A stretch of 64,000 bases of DNA from UBA961 sp049317525 (lineage in GTDB: Bacteria > Bacteroidota > Ignavibacteria > Kapaibacteriales > UBA961): NCBI GenBank assembly GCA_049317525.1, contig JBMOIC010000006.1:32345-96344 (forward strand), written 5' to 3'. Under the pieces are notes generated by a model. That model was not told the origin of the DNA, ran no database searches, and saw nothing but the letters and a program-made list of their open reading frames with translations. This document shows positions 8,177-16,802 of the stretch, piece after piece. Within the stretch, counting starts at the first letter, position 1. Every line of letters starts with the position of its first letter. Made by a program: the position numbers and the translations under genes.

Positions 8177-8726
8177 ATGGTCTAAGGGGAATATGAAAAC
8201 TTTCTATATGTTGTAAACACATATTACAATCTTCTGGATTGAACATATGATCTTCACGTTTCAAAACAGATATTTGCCTAACATTCATTGGTGTTTTTCT
8301 GCTAGTAAGGTCTATTAATGAAGCCATGCCAATCAATCGAGCATCAACTCTTAAGATTTCTCTTATCATTGGTTTGTACAATGATATATCATCGGTAAGG
8401 ATATCATCTATTAATACTACTCTATCGCCCGAATGTAATGCTAATGATTGATATAATAGTTCTGATCCCGGCATAAGCCATAGTAATCGTGCTTCTAATT
8501 GTCTGGCAATTTCGGCAGCAAAGGGTAATGCACCGATACGACAGGCAATGATAACTTGCGGGTCGATATCCCAAAAATGTTTTACAATTTCATAGGCTAG
8601 TTTTCGGCAAGTTGGAGGAAATTGAAAAGCTTTTGCAGGACTAAACAATATATCGGTATGTTTTCCATCTTGCCTTACAAAATGTCCATATTGAATTGCA
8701 CCAGTGGAAATCAATAAATCTTGCAT
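8175..8726 (-). CDS. pyrE: Orotate phosphoribosyltransferase-like protein
   Basis: 183 residues. The type I phosphoribosyltransferase PRPP loop is 'VVLIDDILTDD' (103-113). The N-terminus 'LLISTGAIQYGHFVRQDGKH' matches the opening of OPRTs (TGA..xGHF..SGKH). OPRT makes orotidine 5'-phosphate from orotate and PRPP in pyrimidine synthesis. The C-terminal 'EDCNMCLQ' resembles the PxxCPxC endings of OPRT-like paralogues, so assignment to a paralogue of other specificity is possible. AGGA precedes the ATG, and it lies 9 bases after the DUF5686-like gene. It is the last gene of a minus-strand run beginning near 15.5 kb. Confidence 0.8.
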   Translation of the reverse strand: MQDLLISTGAIQYGHFVRQDGKHTDILFSPAKAFQFPPTCRKLAYEIVKHFWDIDPQVIIACRIGALPFAAEIARQLEARLLWLMPGSELLYQSLALHSGDRVVLIDDILTDDISLYKPMIREILRVDARLIGMASLIDLTSRKTPMNVRQISVLKREDHMFNPEDCNMCLQHIESFHIPLRP

Positions 8727-8735
8727 TTCGCATTC

Positions 8736-11171
8736 CTAGAATGTTGAGCCCGAAATTGTAAATCGCAATTCTGGATCAGATCTTTGGCTAAATCTACCTG
8801 ACACATCACATCGAAAAAAAAGAAATATTTTATTTAAAGCTATTCCTGCTTCATAATAATATGTATCATTTGTAGAATATGTAGAAGGTAATTGTTTAAT
8901 AACTAAAGCATTTTTAGAAAATTCTGTATATCCAATGCTTCCTGTAAGTATAACTTCGATACCAAAAGAAGCAATGCTAGGTATTCTAAGAACCCCTGGA
9001 ATTACTTCTCCAAAATTGTGTTCAAGTGAAAGTGCCGCATATCTATCTCCATAAAATTCCTTTACATTCATTCCTCTAAACACTCCATCACCGGCAGTAG
9101 AAGCAATAGAAGATTCTAAAGAAAAGAATTTTTGTGGTGGAATATCTCCCCAAGAATATCCTCCTGAGAATCTAGCATCTAATCGCCATAAAGGCAATGT
9201 TACAGTTCTTACAAATGCTTGGAATGTACTTTGCGAATAACTTTTTACACTTATTCCAGGTATTGCATATTGTCCAGAGATTATAAAACCAGCTGTAGAT
9301 ATCCGCCTTATAGGAGTAAAATTCATTCTGAACTCAGCTGATGCAATGGTATAATCGCCAGAAAATATAGGTGGATTATCCCTAAAAGACAATTCCGAAG
9401 GTGCAAATAATGCAAATTGGGTATTCACCTCTGCAGATGAATGATATTCTCTTTTAATACTAAATTTTATAGCTGATGGGCGTATAAAATCTTCTCTTCT
9501 TAAGAATTTTAATTGTCCCCAACCATATTCAAATGATATTTCTGCGCCTTGATTATAATAATAATCCCCATAATCACTTTTAAATAAAAGAGAAAGACTT
9601 GTAATTCCTGATTGCCCTACTACATATGGATTATCGCGTCTGGATAATTTTCTATATGCATTACATTCAATTACATATTTTTTTGTTTCATTTAGATATT
9701 GCCTATAAAAAGCATCGGCGTACATATAATTATCTGCTATGCCATATCCAAGTTTGATTCCAGATTCTGCATTATGACTATATTGGAACTGCAAACCTAT
9801 TCCACCATATACTCCGTGAACTCTATTATATCTAAACATATCTTCAAAGCCAGTAAATGGCCTTTGAGCTAATCTATTAAAGAATGCAGAAATATCTCCA
9901 AACAATGAATTAAAAGCACTTGTAGCAGTAGAATCTGGATCTTCTAAGGCTTGTTGAATCTGTATATATGCAGCAGTTTCCTCTGGCTTTAAAGGAAGAA
10001 TAGCTTTTTCAATCCAAAAATTCGTATCAAAAACACTTGCTTTATCACTTATTTCTACTCTTCTTTGATCAAATTTTTCAGGAGGTATTTCGGTATTGAT
10101 TTCATATTCATAAGCAACATTTTCTATTGAAATGTCTAGCCGAGGGGCAAAAAGGAACAGGACTTCTGCATTTAGGCTACTAAATATTCTTAAACTAGAT
10201 GGCATTGCATAATGACTATCTATCTCTATAAAAGTTTGCTGAACATGTAATGTTGCATCAAAAGGTAATTTAACAGCTCTATTGGGCTTTAAATCAACAT
10301 ATAATGGAATTAAGGCTTGTTTATCGATATTGATAGTTCCATTAAAAAGTCTTCTTTGCCCTGATTTAGGTTCAACACGTATTTCTGCTATTTCTTTAGT
10401 GTCGTCTTGTAATGTTTTTACCAGTGTAAACTCATAATAATCAAGTGCATTGGGATGAAATGGAGTAACAATATCTTCATTAAAAAAAGATATCTTATCA
10501 TCATAGACATTCAAATTTGTTCCAAATGCTACAAAATTTGCTTGCGCAGGAATATTAGCAGTTTGTCTTTTTTGAATTATCTCATTAAAATATTTGTCTG
10601 GTTTTTCAAAGAACCCTTTTGAATATGATTCCAGAATAGAGAAGATACTTGTATCATTTCTACCACTATTTCTGCCTGCAGTTACAGTATCTGCACTCAC
10701 AACAAATTTAGTATACAGCATATATGTGTAGTTTTTAAGCGAATCAGTCCATTGCATTTTTTTTTGCAAGACACTTCTCATTAACTTTACCCCTGGATCT
10801 TCAGCGGATACAATAATTTCTGCAGACCTAAATGCTGATCTTTGTAAAGCTACATTATTGATAATTGTATCTCTATCAATGGATAGATGTTTTTTTTCAG
10901 ATGTATACCCAACCATGCTATATGTTATGTCATATTCCCCTTTTGGTACCCTAAGTAAATAAGTACCTTCCTTTGATGTAACTGTAGCTTTATTAACCAA
11001 ACCAATGAATCTAATTGTTACGAATTTTAATGGTTCTAATGTTTCTGAATCGGTTATTATGCCTTTAAAAAGTACTGTTTTTTGAGAAAAAGCAGTATAG
11101 CTAGGTATACTCATTAATAGCCCAATAAAGAGTATCAATATACTACCATGACTGAAGAGTGTATACTTCAT
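8736..11171 (-). CDS. Outer-membrane protein, carboxypeptidase-regulatory domain plus DUF5686-like barrel
   Basis: 811 residues. A signal peptide (about 1-29) precedes a carboxypeptidase-D regulatory-like beta-sandwich (about 33-115: 'FKGIITDSETLEPLKFVTI', 'GTYLLRVPKGEYDI'). A long region with many alternating aromatic strands follows, ending in a Phe ('ISGSTF'), as for an outer-membrane beta-barrel. This order fits the DUF5686 family of Bacteroidota. Its function is unknown; envelope assembly or transport is a guess from location and partners. It sits between a pseudouridine synthase gene (22 bases upstream) and pyrE-like (9 bases downstream). Confidence 0.8.
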   Translation of the reverse strand: MKYTLFSHGSILILFIGLLMSIPSYTAFSQKTVLFKGIITDSETLEPLKFVTIRFIGLVNKATVTSKEGTYLLRVPKGEYDITYSMVGYTSEKKHLSIDRDTIINNVALQRSAFRSAEIIVSAEDPGVKLMRSVLQKKMQWTDSLKNYTYMLYTKFVVSADTVTAGRNSGRNDTSIFSILESYSKGFFEKPDKYFNEIIQKRQTANIPAQANFVAFGTNLNVYDDKISFFNEDIVTPFHPNALDYYEFTLVKTLQDDTKEIAEIRVEPKSGQRRLFNGTINIDKQALIPLYVDLKPNRAVKLPFDATLHVQQTFIEIDSHYAMPSSLRIFSSLNAEVLFLFAPRLDISIENVAYEYEINTEIPPEKFDQRRVEISDKASVFDTNFWIEKAILPLKPEETAAYIQIQQALEDPDSTATSAFNSLFGDISAFFNRLAQRPFTGFEDMFRYNRVHGVYGGIGLQFQYSHNAESGIKLGYGIADNYMYADAFYRQYLNETKKYVIECNAYRKLSRRDNPYVVGQSGITSLSLLFKSDYGDYYYNQGAEISFEYGWGQLKFLRREDFIRPSAIKFSIKREYHSSAEVNTQFALFAPSELSFRDNPPIFSGDYTIASAEFRMNFTPIRRISTAGFIISGQYAIPGISVKSYSQSTFQAFVRTVTLPLWRLDARFSGGYSWGDIPPQKFFSLESSIASTAGDGVFRGMNVKEFYGDRYAALSLEHNFGEVIPGVLRIPSIASFGIEVILTGSIGYTEFSKNALVIKQLPSTYSTNDTYYYEAGIALNKIFLFFRCDVSGRFSQRSDPELRFTISGSTF

Positions 11172-11192
11172 GCTTTTCCAAAAGCAAATTGA

Positions 11193-12197
11193 TTAAAACA
11201 CTAGATCTAGTCCGACAAGACTTCTTAAATCACGAACTTCTGTTTTGGTTAACTGACGATACTCCCCTCTTTTTAAACCACTTGTAGATAATGTTGCGAA
11301 TCTACGTCTATCTAAGCGCCTTACATCATAGCCTAAACTTTCAAAGATTCTTCTCACTTCTCTATTTTTCCCTTCTTTAATCATCATCGTAATTTTTGTA
11401 TGATCTTTTACATCAATAATTACTTCGCAGGCTCCTGTTTTACCATCTTCAAGCTCTAATCCATGACTTATTTTTCTGGCATCTTTAAAGTCTAATTCCC
11501 TATCTAATCCTACTTTATATTCTCTAGGTATTTCATAACTAGGATGGGTTAAACGATATGCTAAATCTCCATCATTTGTTATAAGTAGTGCACCGGTCGT
11601 ATTTCGATCTAATCTACCAACGGGAAATATTCTGTACTTACTTCTTACAATATCTAATACTGTTTCTCTGCCTAATTCATCAGAGGAAGTGGTTATGATA
11701 TCTTTTGGCTTATTTAATAGAAAATAAGTTAAAAATTTTCTATCTGTAATTGGCTCACCATTTACTGTCACAAAATCTTCTAAAAATATACGCGTAGATA
11801 AATCTGTAACGATTTGTCCATTTACTTTTACTAATCCACCAGTAATAAATTCTTCTACGCTTCTGCGTGCTCCAATCCCAGCATCTGCAAGATATTTATT
11901 AATACGCACTCCTTCTTTGGATGCGCTTGCAGAACGGCCTCTTGAACTTGTTGAAGTTGATGAAGTTTTCTTTTTAAAACTTGCATTCTTTGCATGAAAA
12001 GATCTATCAGATGCCTTCCTTTTAGGAGCTTCGGTAGAGTCTGTTGCACGCGATTTTGCAATTGTTGTCCTTGTTCTCTTTATTGTAGCAAGTTCTATAT
12101 CAGTTTGTTTTCTTGCTCCTGGACCTGGACTTCTTTTTGGCTTTCGTGGTTTAGTATTCTTATTGGTTGGTCTTGCGTTTTTCATATATGTGCTCAC
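11193..12197 (-). CDS. RluB/RsuA-family rRNA pseudouridine synthase with basic N-terminal extension
   Basis: 334 residues. Residues 1-95 are a low-complexity Lys/Arg/Ser/Thr-rich extension, probably disordered and RNA-binding. An S4 domain covers about 96-143 ('RINKYLADAGIGARRSVEEF'). The catalytic motif is 'GRLDRNTTG' with Asp197. 'HPSYEIPREYKV' and 'EGKNREVRR' complete the RsuA/RluB family signature. It should convert a specific uridine in 23S (or 16S) rRNA to pseudouridine. The longest frame begins with GTG at 12197; an ATG four codons in (12185) is the alternative. Similar basic extensions are frequent in Bacteroidota homologues. Confidence 0.9.
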   Translation of the reverse strand: MSTYMKNARPTNKNTKPRKPKRSPGPGARKQTDIELATIKRTRTTIAKSRATDSTEAPKRKASDRSFHAKNASFKKKTSSTSTSSRGRSASASKEGVRINKYLADAGIGARRSVEEFITGGLVKVNGQIVTDLSTRIFLEDFVTVNGEPITDRKFLTYFLLNKPKDIITTSSDELGRETVLDIVRSKYRIFPVGRLDRNTTGALLITNDGDLAYRLTHPSYEIPREYKVGLDRELDFKDARKISHGLELEDGKTGACEVIIDVKDHTKITMMIKEGKNREVRRIFESLGYDVRRLDRRRFATLSTSGLKRGEYRQLTKTEVRDLRSLVGLDLVF

Positions 12198-12219
12198 TTC
12201 TGAATATCTTTATGCAAAA

Positions 12220-13254
12220 CTACGGATTTCTAGGGTGGCTTTGGGTATGTGATAATATTTCAAGTACATTAATAAGTACTTCTTGAGGTTCTATTGTTTC
12301 CATACATGCATGATGTTGCAATGGACATTCCTTTTGGCCATGAATAGAACATGGTCTACAAGGTATATCTTTTTGTATAATTAATGATTTTTTTGCCAAT
12401 GGCCCAAAACCAAATGCAGGATGAGTAGGCCCAAATAATGCTATTGTAGGACAATTCGCTAATGATGCCAAATGAACTGGTGCGCTATCATTAGAAATCA
12501 ATACTTTAGATTTTGCTAATAATGAAACTGTTTGAGTTAATGTTAATGAACCGGCTAGATTGTGAATACTCTTATGCTCAAATGGAATAGAAACCTGGCA
12601 TAGATCTTTATCTTGCTTAGATCCTATCAATACAATTGAGTATTCTGTTTGTTCAAGAAGTAAAGTAATTAAAGAACGTATATGGGTCTCAGGCCATCTT
12701 TTGGTATTCCATGCACTTCCTGGTGCAATGACAATTATTCCATGTTCAGAATCAATATCCAATAAAATACTTTGCTCTAGATTTATAATAGGAGTTATCC
12801 TTTGTAAGCTCATACCTTTTATATATGATTCAATAAGATCCTGATTTCTTTCAATTTCATGACAATTTTTTCTGTACTGTACAGACTGAGAATATAGAAA
12901 AGAACCTGGAGAAATTGTAAAACCAATTCTATGAGTACAATGTGTTAATACAGACAACAATGCTGTTCTAAAAGACCTATGCAAGCAAAATACTGCTGCA
13001 GGTGTATACTTTGACAATTGTTTTGCTATCTGCAATATTCCCCTGATACCTTTATGCTGTGACCTTTTATCATAAATTAATACATGGTCTATGTGTTGAG
13101 CATGTACAACTAAATCTTCTGCTATAGGAATAGTTACGTACACAATTGTACAAGATGGAATTGATTCCTTTAACAAAGAAGCAGAATACAATCCTAATGC
13201 AATATCACCAATAAAGCCAGTTTGAATTAAGACAAAAACAGGATTAGGCCTCAT
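12220..13254 (-). CDS. Glycosyltransferase family 9 (heptosyltransferase-like)
   Basis: 344 residues from the Met at 13254; a longer frame reaches 13308, but the family begins with the strand 'VFVLIQTGFIGDIALG', which starts right after this Met. GT9 signatures are present: 'IVIAPGSAWNTKRWPE' and 'SLLAKSKVLISNDSAPVHLASL', with 'IALFGPTHP' after it. The family transfers ADP-heptose or related sugars to the LPS inner core on the cytoplasmic face. A Cys-rich stretch ('CRPC..KECPLQHHAC') near the C-terminus is usual for these enzymes. The start overlaps the preceding acyltransferase gene by 11 bases, suggesting translational coupling. Confidence 0.92.
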   Translation of the reverse strand: MRPNPVFVLIQTGFIGDIALGLYSASLLKESIPSCTIVYVTIPIAEDLVVHAQHIDHVLIYDKRSQHKGIRGILQIAKQLSKYTPAAVFCLHRSFRTALLSVLTHCTHRIGFTISPGSFLYSQSVQYRKNCHEIERNQDLIESYIKGMSLQRITPIINLEQSILLDIDSEHGIIVIAPGSAWNTKRWPETHIRSLITLLLEQTEYSIVLIGSKQDKDLCQVSIPFEHKSIHNLAGSLTLTQTVSLLAKSKVLISNDSAPVHLASLANCPTIALFGPTHPAFGFGPLAKKSLIIQKDIPCRPCSIHGQKECPLQHHACMETIEPQEVLINVLEILSHTQSHPRNP

Positions 13255-14119
13255 ATTTCCACCTATTATGTTGCCATGTCCACTGTTCAGGGGCTTGTTC
13301 AATTGCATGCTCTAATTCATTTAGATGCCTTTCTGTTAAATGAAAGACATTTTCTTTACTAAAAGACAAATCATCAGACTTAATTTCTTTCATTGTTACT
13401 GTATAATGTCCTTGTTTATCTCGATGCGGAATACAAAACACTAAAGGTGCATGATAACGTAAGCATAGGGATGCTGGTGCCTCAAATACAGCAGCTTTTC
13501 TTCTAAAAAAAGGCAAGAATATATCTTTTTTCGGGTCTGCTGCTTGATCTACTAATAAGGCTATTGGTTTATTATCTTTTAAGTTATTAATTAATGGTTT
13601 TGCAGCTTTTTCCATAGAGACTGTTCGATTTCCAGCACGCTCTCTTAATGAAGTGATAGCTTTGTGTATAAGCGGATTTCTTTGTTCTTTAGCAACTAAT
13701 AAGACTGATTGTTGCATTGCTAATCCGGCTGCATAAGCAAGTAACTCCCAATTACCAATATGTGCTGAAATTAATATGATGCCTTTACCTTTTTGTAATA
13801 AAGTATGGACAATGTCAATATCAGGAAATGACATCATAGACTTTATTTTTGTATTACTTAAAAATGGCATTGCACTTATTTCTAATAATACAATGCCAAG
13901 ATTTTGATATGATAATGATGTAAGCCGACTATATTCTTGATGATCTTTATGTGGAAATGCATGCTTTATATTATCAAAAGTAATTCTCTCTCTTTTTTTA
14001 CTCAATTTTCTAAGAACAAATCCAATAAAAGATCCTATCTTATTTCTGAGAGAACAAGATAGAAGCGAACTAAGTATGCCTATGGATCTAAATAGAAAAA
14101 GTATGAGTTTATTTTTCAT
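13244..14119 (-). CDS. Lipid A biosynthesis acyltransferase (LpxL/HtrB family)
   Basis: 291 residues with an N-terminal membrane segment (about 3-24). The catalytic motif is H120-IGNW-E125 in 'ILISAHIGNWELL', the HxxxxD/E site of lysophospholipid/lipid A acyltransferases. 'IALLVDQAADPKKDIFLPFF' matches the second conserved block. It would add a secondary acyl chain to lipid A (or a related lipid) at the inner membrane. The ATG abuts the stop codon of the GWxTD gene and its 3' end overlaps the GT9 gene by 11 bases; an LPS-building pair. Confidence 0.92.
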   Translation of the reverse strand: MKNKLILFLFRSIGILSSLLSCSLRNKIGSFIGFVLRKLSKKRERITFDNIKHAFPHKDHQEYSRLTSLSYQNLGIVLLEISAMPFLSNTKIKSMMSFPDIDIVHTLLQKGKGIILISAHIGNWELLAYAAGLAMQQSVLLVAKEQRNPLIHKAITSLRERAGNRTVSMEKAAKPLINNLKDNKPIALLVDQAADPKKDIFLPFFRRKAAVFEAPASLCLRYHAPLVFCIPHRDKQGHYTVTMKEIKSDDLSFSKENVFHLTERHLNELEHAIEQAPEQWTWQHNRWKYEA

Positions 14120-15541
14120 TTATCTTGGAACACCTGTATTAGTTCCGGCTGCATTATTTGAATCTGTATTAGCAAATTCATTATACCAATTATCATTTCT
14201 TAGTTCACCAATTGCTGTTGAATGAACTAGAATATGATTATTTATGTCTTTCATATCAACAAAATTAAATGTTGCACCGCCTTGAATTTCAGCATAAAAC
14301 CATATTTCATATGGCCTTGCAGAATTCCCCATAAATTTTCGATCTACTTGGGTAGGTTTACCATATTTTCTCATTACTCTACCTCTTTCTGATTTCCATC
14401 CTTCTGAATATTGCGGGCATGAAAAAAAGGAATTGGCATATTCTACGCTTTTTCTAAATTCTTCTAAACGTTCATTGAATGGTGTATCAGTATTTGGATC
14501 TCTTTCTTTCCAAAATCTATACATAAATTTTTGTTGAGCATTTAAAAGAGTTAAAGATTCGAACAATGCTATTTCTGAAGAGTTTGCAAGACATTTTGCT
14601 TTTTCGTATTCCTCGATGATTCTATATTCACTATAGGTAGAAAACTCACTTTGTTGAAACAATTCATCTTCAGAAAAAGTAGCTGCTATTTCTGGCGGCA
14701 TTTCTGGATTAATTACATAAAATCTCTTTTCTACAGTTGCAGAATCTTTTTGTTTTCGAGATGCTACTTTCATATTAAGATAATATACACCACTTGCTAA
14801 ACCATCTAAAGGAATAATCACTTGCTCTGTTTGTGAAACTGCTATTGTAGGTCTCATTAATGGTATTGTTACTAATTCTCTTTTTGCTGCATCTAGAATT
14901 TGATAGTACATATCTAGAGAATCTTGTAATGAGCAATGATAAATCTCGGAGTATACTTGTAGGCTGGGATTTAAGCCTATGATTTCGAGAGTAGGAATAG
15001 GGATAATTGATAAACCATTTCTAGAAAATTGAGATGACCATGTTGAAGGAGCATCATTTTGAATTGGATCTATTGCAATTGCAAATAAAAGATCGGATAT
15101 CTGAATGTTTTGAGAATTATACGATGTAACCTTAATGGTATTTGAAGAAGTAAATATTCTATTTGTATCATTCAAATCTTTTGCAGAAAGGGTAAATGTA
15201 TAATTACCAGGATGTAAAAATATTGAAGTACTTCCAATCATATTCTTTTCATGAAGAACTATAGGTTTTTGGGAAATATTATCTACAATCCATTCTTTAG
15301 TAAACTGTTTTTTTGTGAGTATATCTGTACATTTCGCATTGAATAATATTGAAGCTGAATAACCCTCAACTTTAGTTATATATCGCATTGCTGTATCAGC
15401 AAATGAATAGTGAATTTTACATTCTGTTAAAGAGTCTGTATAGGCATATTGTACAATATCGATTGACATATGTATATCGTTTGCCAAGAAATAACTATAG
15501 CTTGTAATGAAGTACAGACTTATAAAAAATAGATATTTCAA
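14120..15541 (-). CDS. GWxTD-domain-like exported protein
   Basis: 473 residues. The C-terminal third carries 'EGWKSERGRVMRKYGKPTQV' and 'YEIWFYAEI', which match the GWxTD domain of FCB-group proteins, though the first motif reads GWKSE rather than GWxTD. I start at TTG 15541: AGGAG lies 5 bases upstream, the product then begins with a signal peptide (LKYLFFISLYFITSYSYF), and the longer ATG frame at 15607 would start upstream of the terminator at 15553-15587. The function is unknown. The stop codon directly abuts the ATG of the LpxL-like gene, so export protein and lipid A enzymes are one transcription unit. Confidence 0.75.
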   Translation of the reverse strand: MKYLFFISLYFITSYSYFLANDIHMSIDIVQYAYTDSLTECKIHYSFADTAMRYITKVEGYSASILFNAKCTDILTKKQFTKEWIVDNISQKPIVLHEKNMIGSTSIFLHPGNYTFTLSAKDLNDTNRIFTSSNTIKVTSYNSQNIQISDLLFAIAIDPIQNDAPSTWSSQFSRNGLSIIPIPTLEIIGLNPSLQVYSEIYHCSLQDSLDMYYQILDAAKRELVTIPLMRPTIAVSQTEQVIIPLDGLASGVYYLNMKVASRKQKDSATVEKRFYVINPEMPPEIAATFSEDELFQQSEFSTYSEYRIIEEYEKAKCLANSSEIALFESLTLLNAQQKFMYRFWKERDPNTDTPFNERLEEFRKSVEYANSFFSCPQYSEGWKSERGRVMRKYGKPTQVDRKFMGNSARPYEIWFYAEIQGGATFNFVDMKDINNHILVHSTAIGELRNDNWYNEFANTDSNNAAGTNTGVPR

Positions 15542-15552
15542 AACTGCTCCTA

Positions 15553-15587
15553 CATAAAAAAATGCCGTCGAGAAAACCCAACGGCAT
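15553..15587 (-). terminator. Terminator between the PorV-like and GWxTD genes
   Basis: On the minus strand ATGCCGT (15587-15581) pairs with ACGGCAT (15568-15562) around a 12-base loop, followed by seven T (plus A-run 15555-15561). It closes the TonB receptor/PorV-like unit. No clear promoter is visible between it and the next gene, so partial read-through is likely. Confidence 0.8.
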
Positions 15588-15632
15588 AAATATACAAAAT
15601 TCATCATGGCCTAAAGATATAATTCAAATGAA

Positions 15633-16700
15633 TTAATCCATTTTTATGCCAACGCTGATGCGATGAATTAATCCAATATTAGTAGCTGGATTTGCGGAAT
15701 AATCGATTTGACCATCAAATCCACCACCAACATATTTGATTCCTAAGCCACCAGCGAAATTAAATGAGTCATGGCCATATCTATAGCCAGCACGCAAAGC
15801 AAGTAAATTCTTCCATGTGTATTCTGCACCAACTGATAACATCTCTGGTGTGTCAGACAATGTTTCGAATTGTAATGCACCTACAATACGATGTTCAGCA
15901 TCTGCATCTAATTTATCTACACCATCTATAAACGCTGTAATATCTGTAGATAATCCAGCACGAAAAATCAATGGTAAATTAAATGGATTAGTTAATAACT
16001 GTTGTTCTAATGGACTTGAAGATAATTCACTAACAATTTTACCTTGTCTAGTGAGATCAGCTCCAGTATAATTTTGTTGTCCACCTAAATTGGAAATTGA
16101 AAAAGATAAACGAGTATCTTTATAATCAGTTTTATATAAAGTTCCTATATCAAAAGCCATTCCGCTTGATGCTAATGATGCAAATGAATTTTGGATATAC
16201 TTTAATGATGCGCCAAATGCGAATTCATTTGTAATATAGCCTCCGAATGTTGCTCCGAATGCAAAATCCGATATTGAATATGATGCACCGGTTCCATTTG
16301 ACTTTTCTAGGGTTGTAATTGGAATATTTCCACTAGAAAAAGATGTAAGACTTACACCGAGACGGTATGAATCACCTAATGGTAAGACCAATCCTGCAAA
16401 ATTATGTGAAAAGCCTGCAAACCATTGAGTATACGATATATTAGCAGCAATACCGCTTATATCAGAAATACCTGCTGGATTCCAGTACATTGCTGTTACA
16501 TCATTTGCCAAAGAGCCATAAGCTCCTGCTAATGCTGTAGCACGAGCACCAACACCAATTTTTAGGAATTGTGCACCAGCAGCACCAACTTTGCGAAAAT
16601 CACCACCTGATGAGCCTGAAACATTGTCTTCTGCTATCATCAAGATTGGCAAAGAACATGTGAACAAAGCAAGTGCTAAAATTTGTCTAATTATTTTCAT
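15633..16700 (-). CDS. PorV/PorQ-family outer-membrane protein
   Basis: 355 residues from the Met at 16700: AAAGGAG lies 10 bases upstream and the product then opens with a signal peptide (IIRQILALALFTCSLPILMIA). The family mark follows the signal: 'GAAGAQFLKIGVGARATALA' and 'GSLANDVTAMYWNPAGI', which is the FadL-like barrel opening of PorV/PorQ. In the type 9 secretion system PorV shuttles sorted cargo from the translocon to the attachment complex. Paralogues like this one, encoded next to large exported proteins, are frequent in FCB bacteria and may serve one dedicated partner. Its upstream neighbour here is the 1402-residue exported protein. Confidence 0.85.
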   Translation of the reverse strand: MKIIRQILALALFTCSLPILMIAEDNVSGSSGGDFRKVGAAGAQFLKIGVGARATALAGAYGSLANDVTAMYWNPAGISDISGIAANISYTQWFAGFSHNFAGLVLPLGDSYRLGVSLTSFSSGNIPITTLEKSNGTGASYSISDFAFGATFGGYITNEFAFGASLKYIQNSFASLASSGMAFDIGTLYKTDYKDTRLSFSISNLGGQQNYTGADLTRQGKIVSELSSSPLEQQLLTNPFNLPLIFRAGLSTDITAFIDGVDKLDADAEHRIVGALQFETLSDTPEMLSVGAEYTWKNLLALRAGYRYGHDSFNFAGGLGIKYVGGGFDGQIDYSANPATNIGLIHRISVGIKMD

Positions 16701-16752
16701 GTATATTCTCCTTTTAAAATCTTCGTTATTGGATTGTTTGATTGTTGTTCCC

Positions 16753-16786
16753 ATGGAATCGAAAAGAATCATCTTTTCGATTCCAT
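16753..16786 (-). other. 15-bp perfect hairpin between two genes of one operon
   Basis: The stem 16753-16767 / 16772-16786 has a 4-base loop, and no T-run follows on the minus strand. It lies between the stop of the 1402-residue protein gene and the PorV-like start, so it resembles an mRNA processing or stability element that sets the relative output of the two genes. A weak terminator cannot be excluded. Confidence 0.7.
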
Positions 16787-16802
16787 TTAGGTTTACATGT
16801 AA

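Noticed and set aside
11994..12203. Cys/Ser/Trp-rich plus-strand frame
   Set aside because: It is the mirror of the Lys/Arg-rich extension of the pseudouridine synthase gene; composition explains it.
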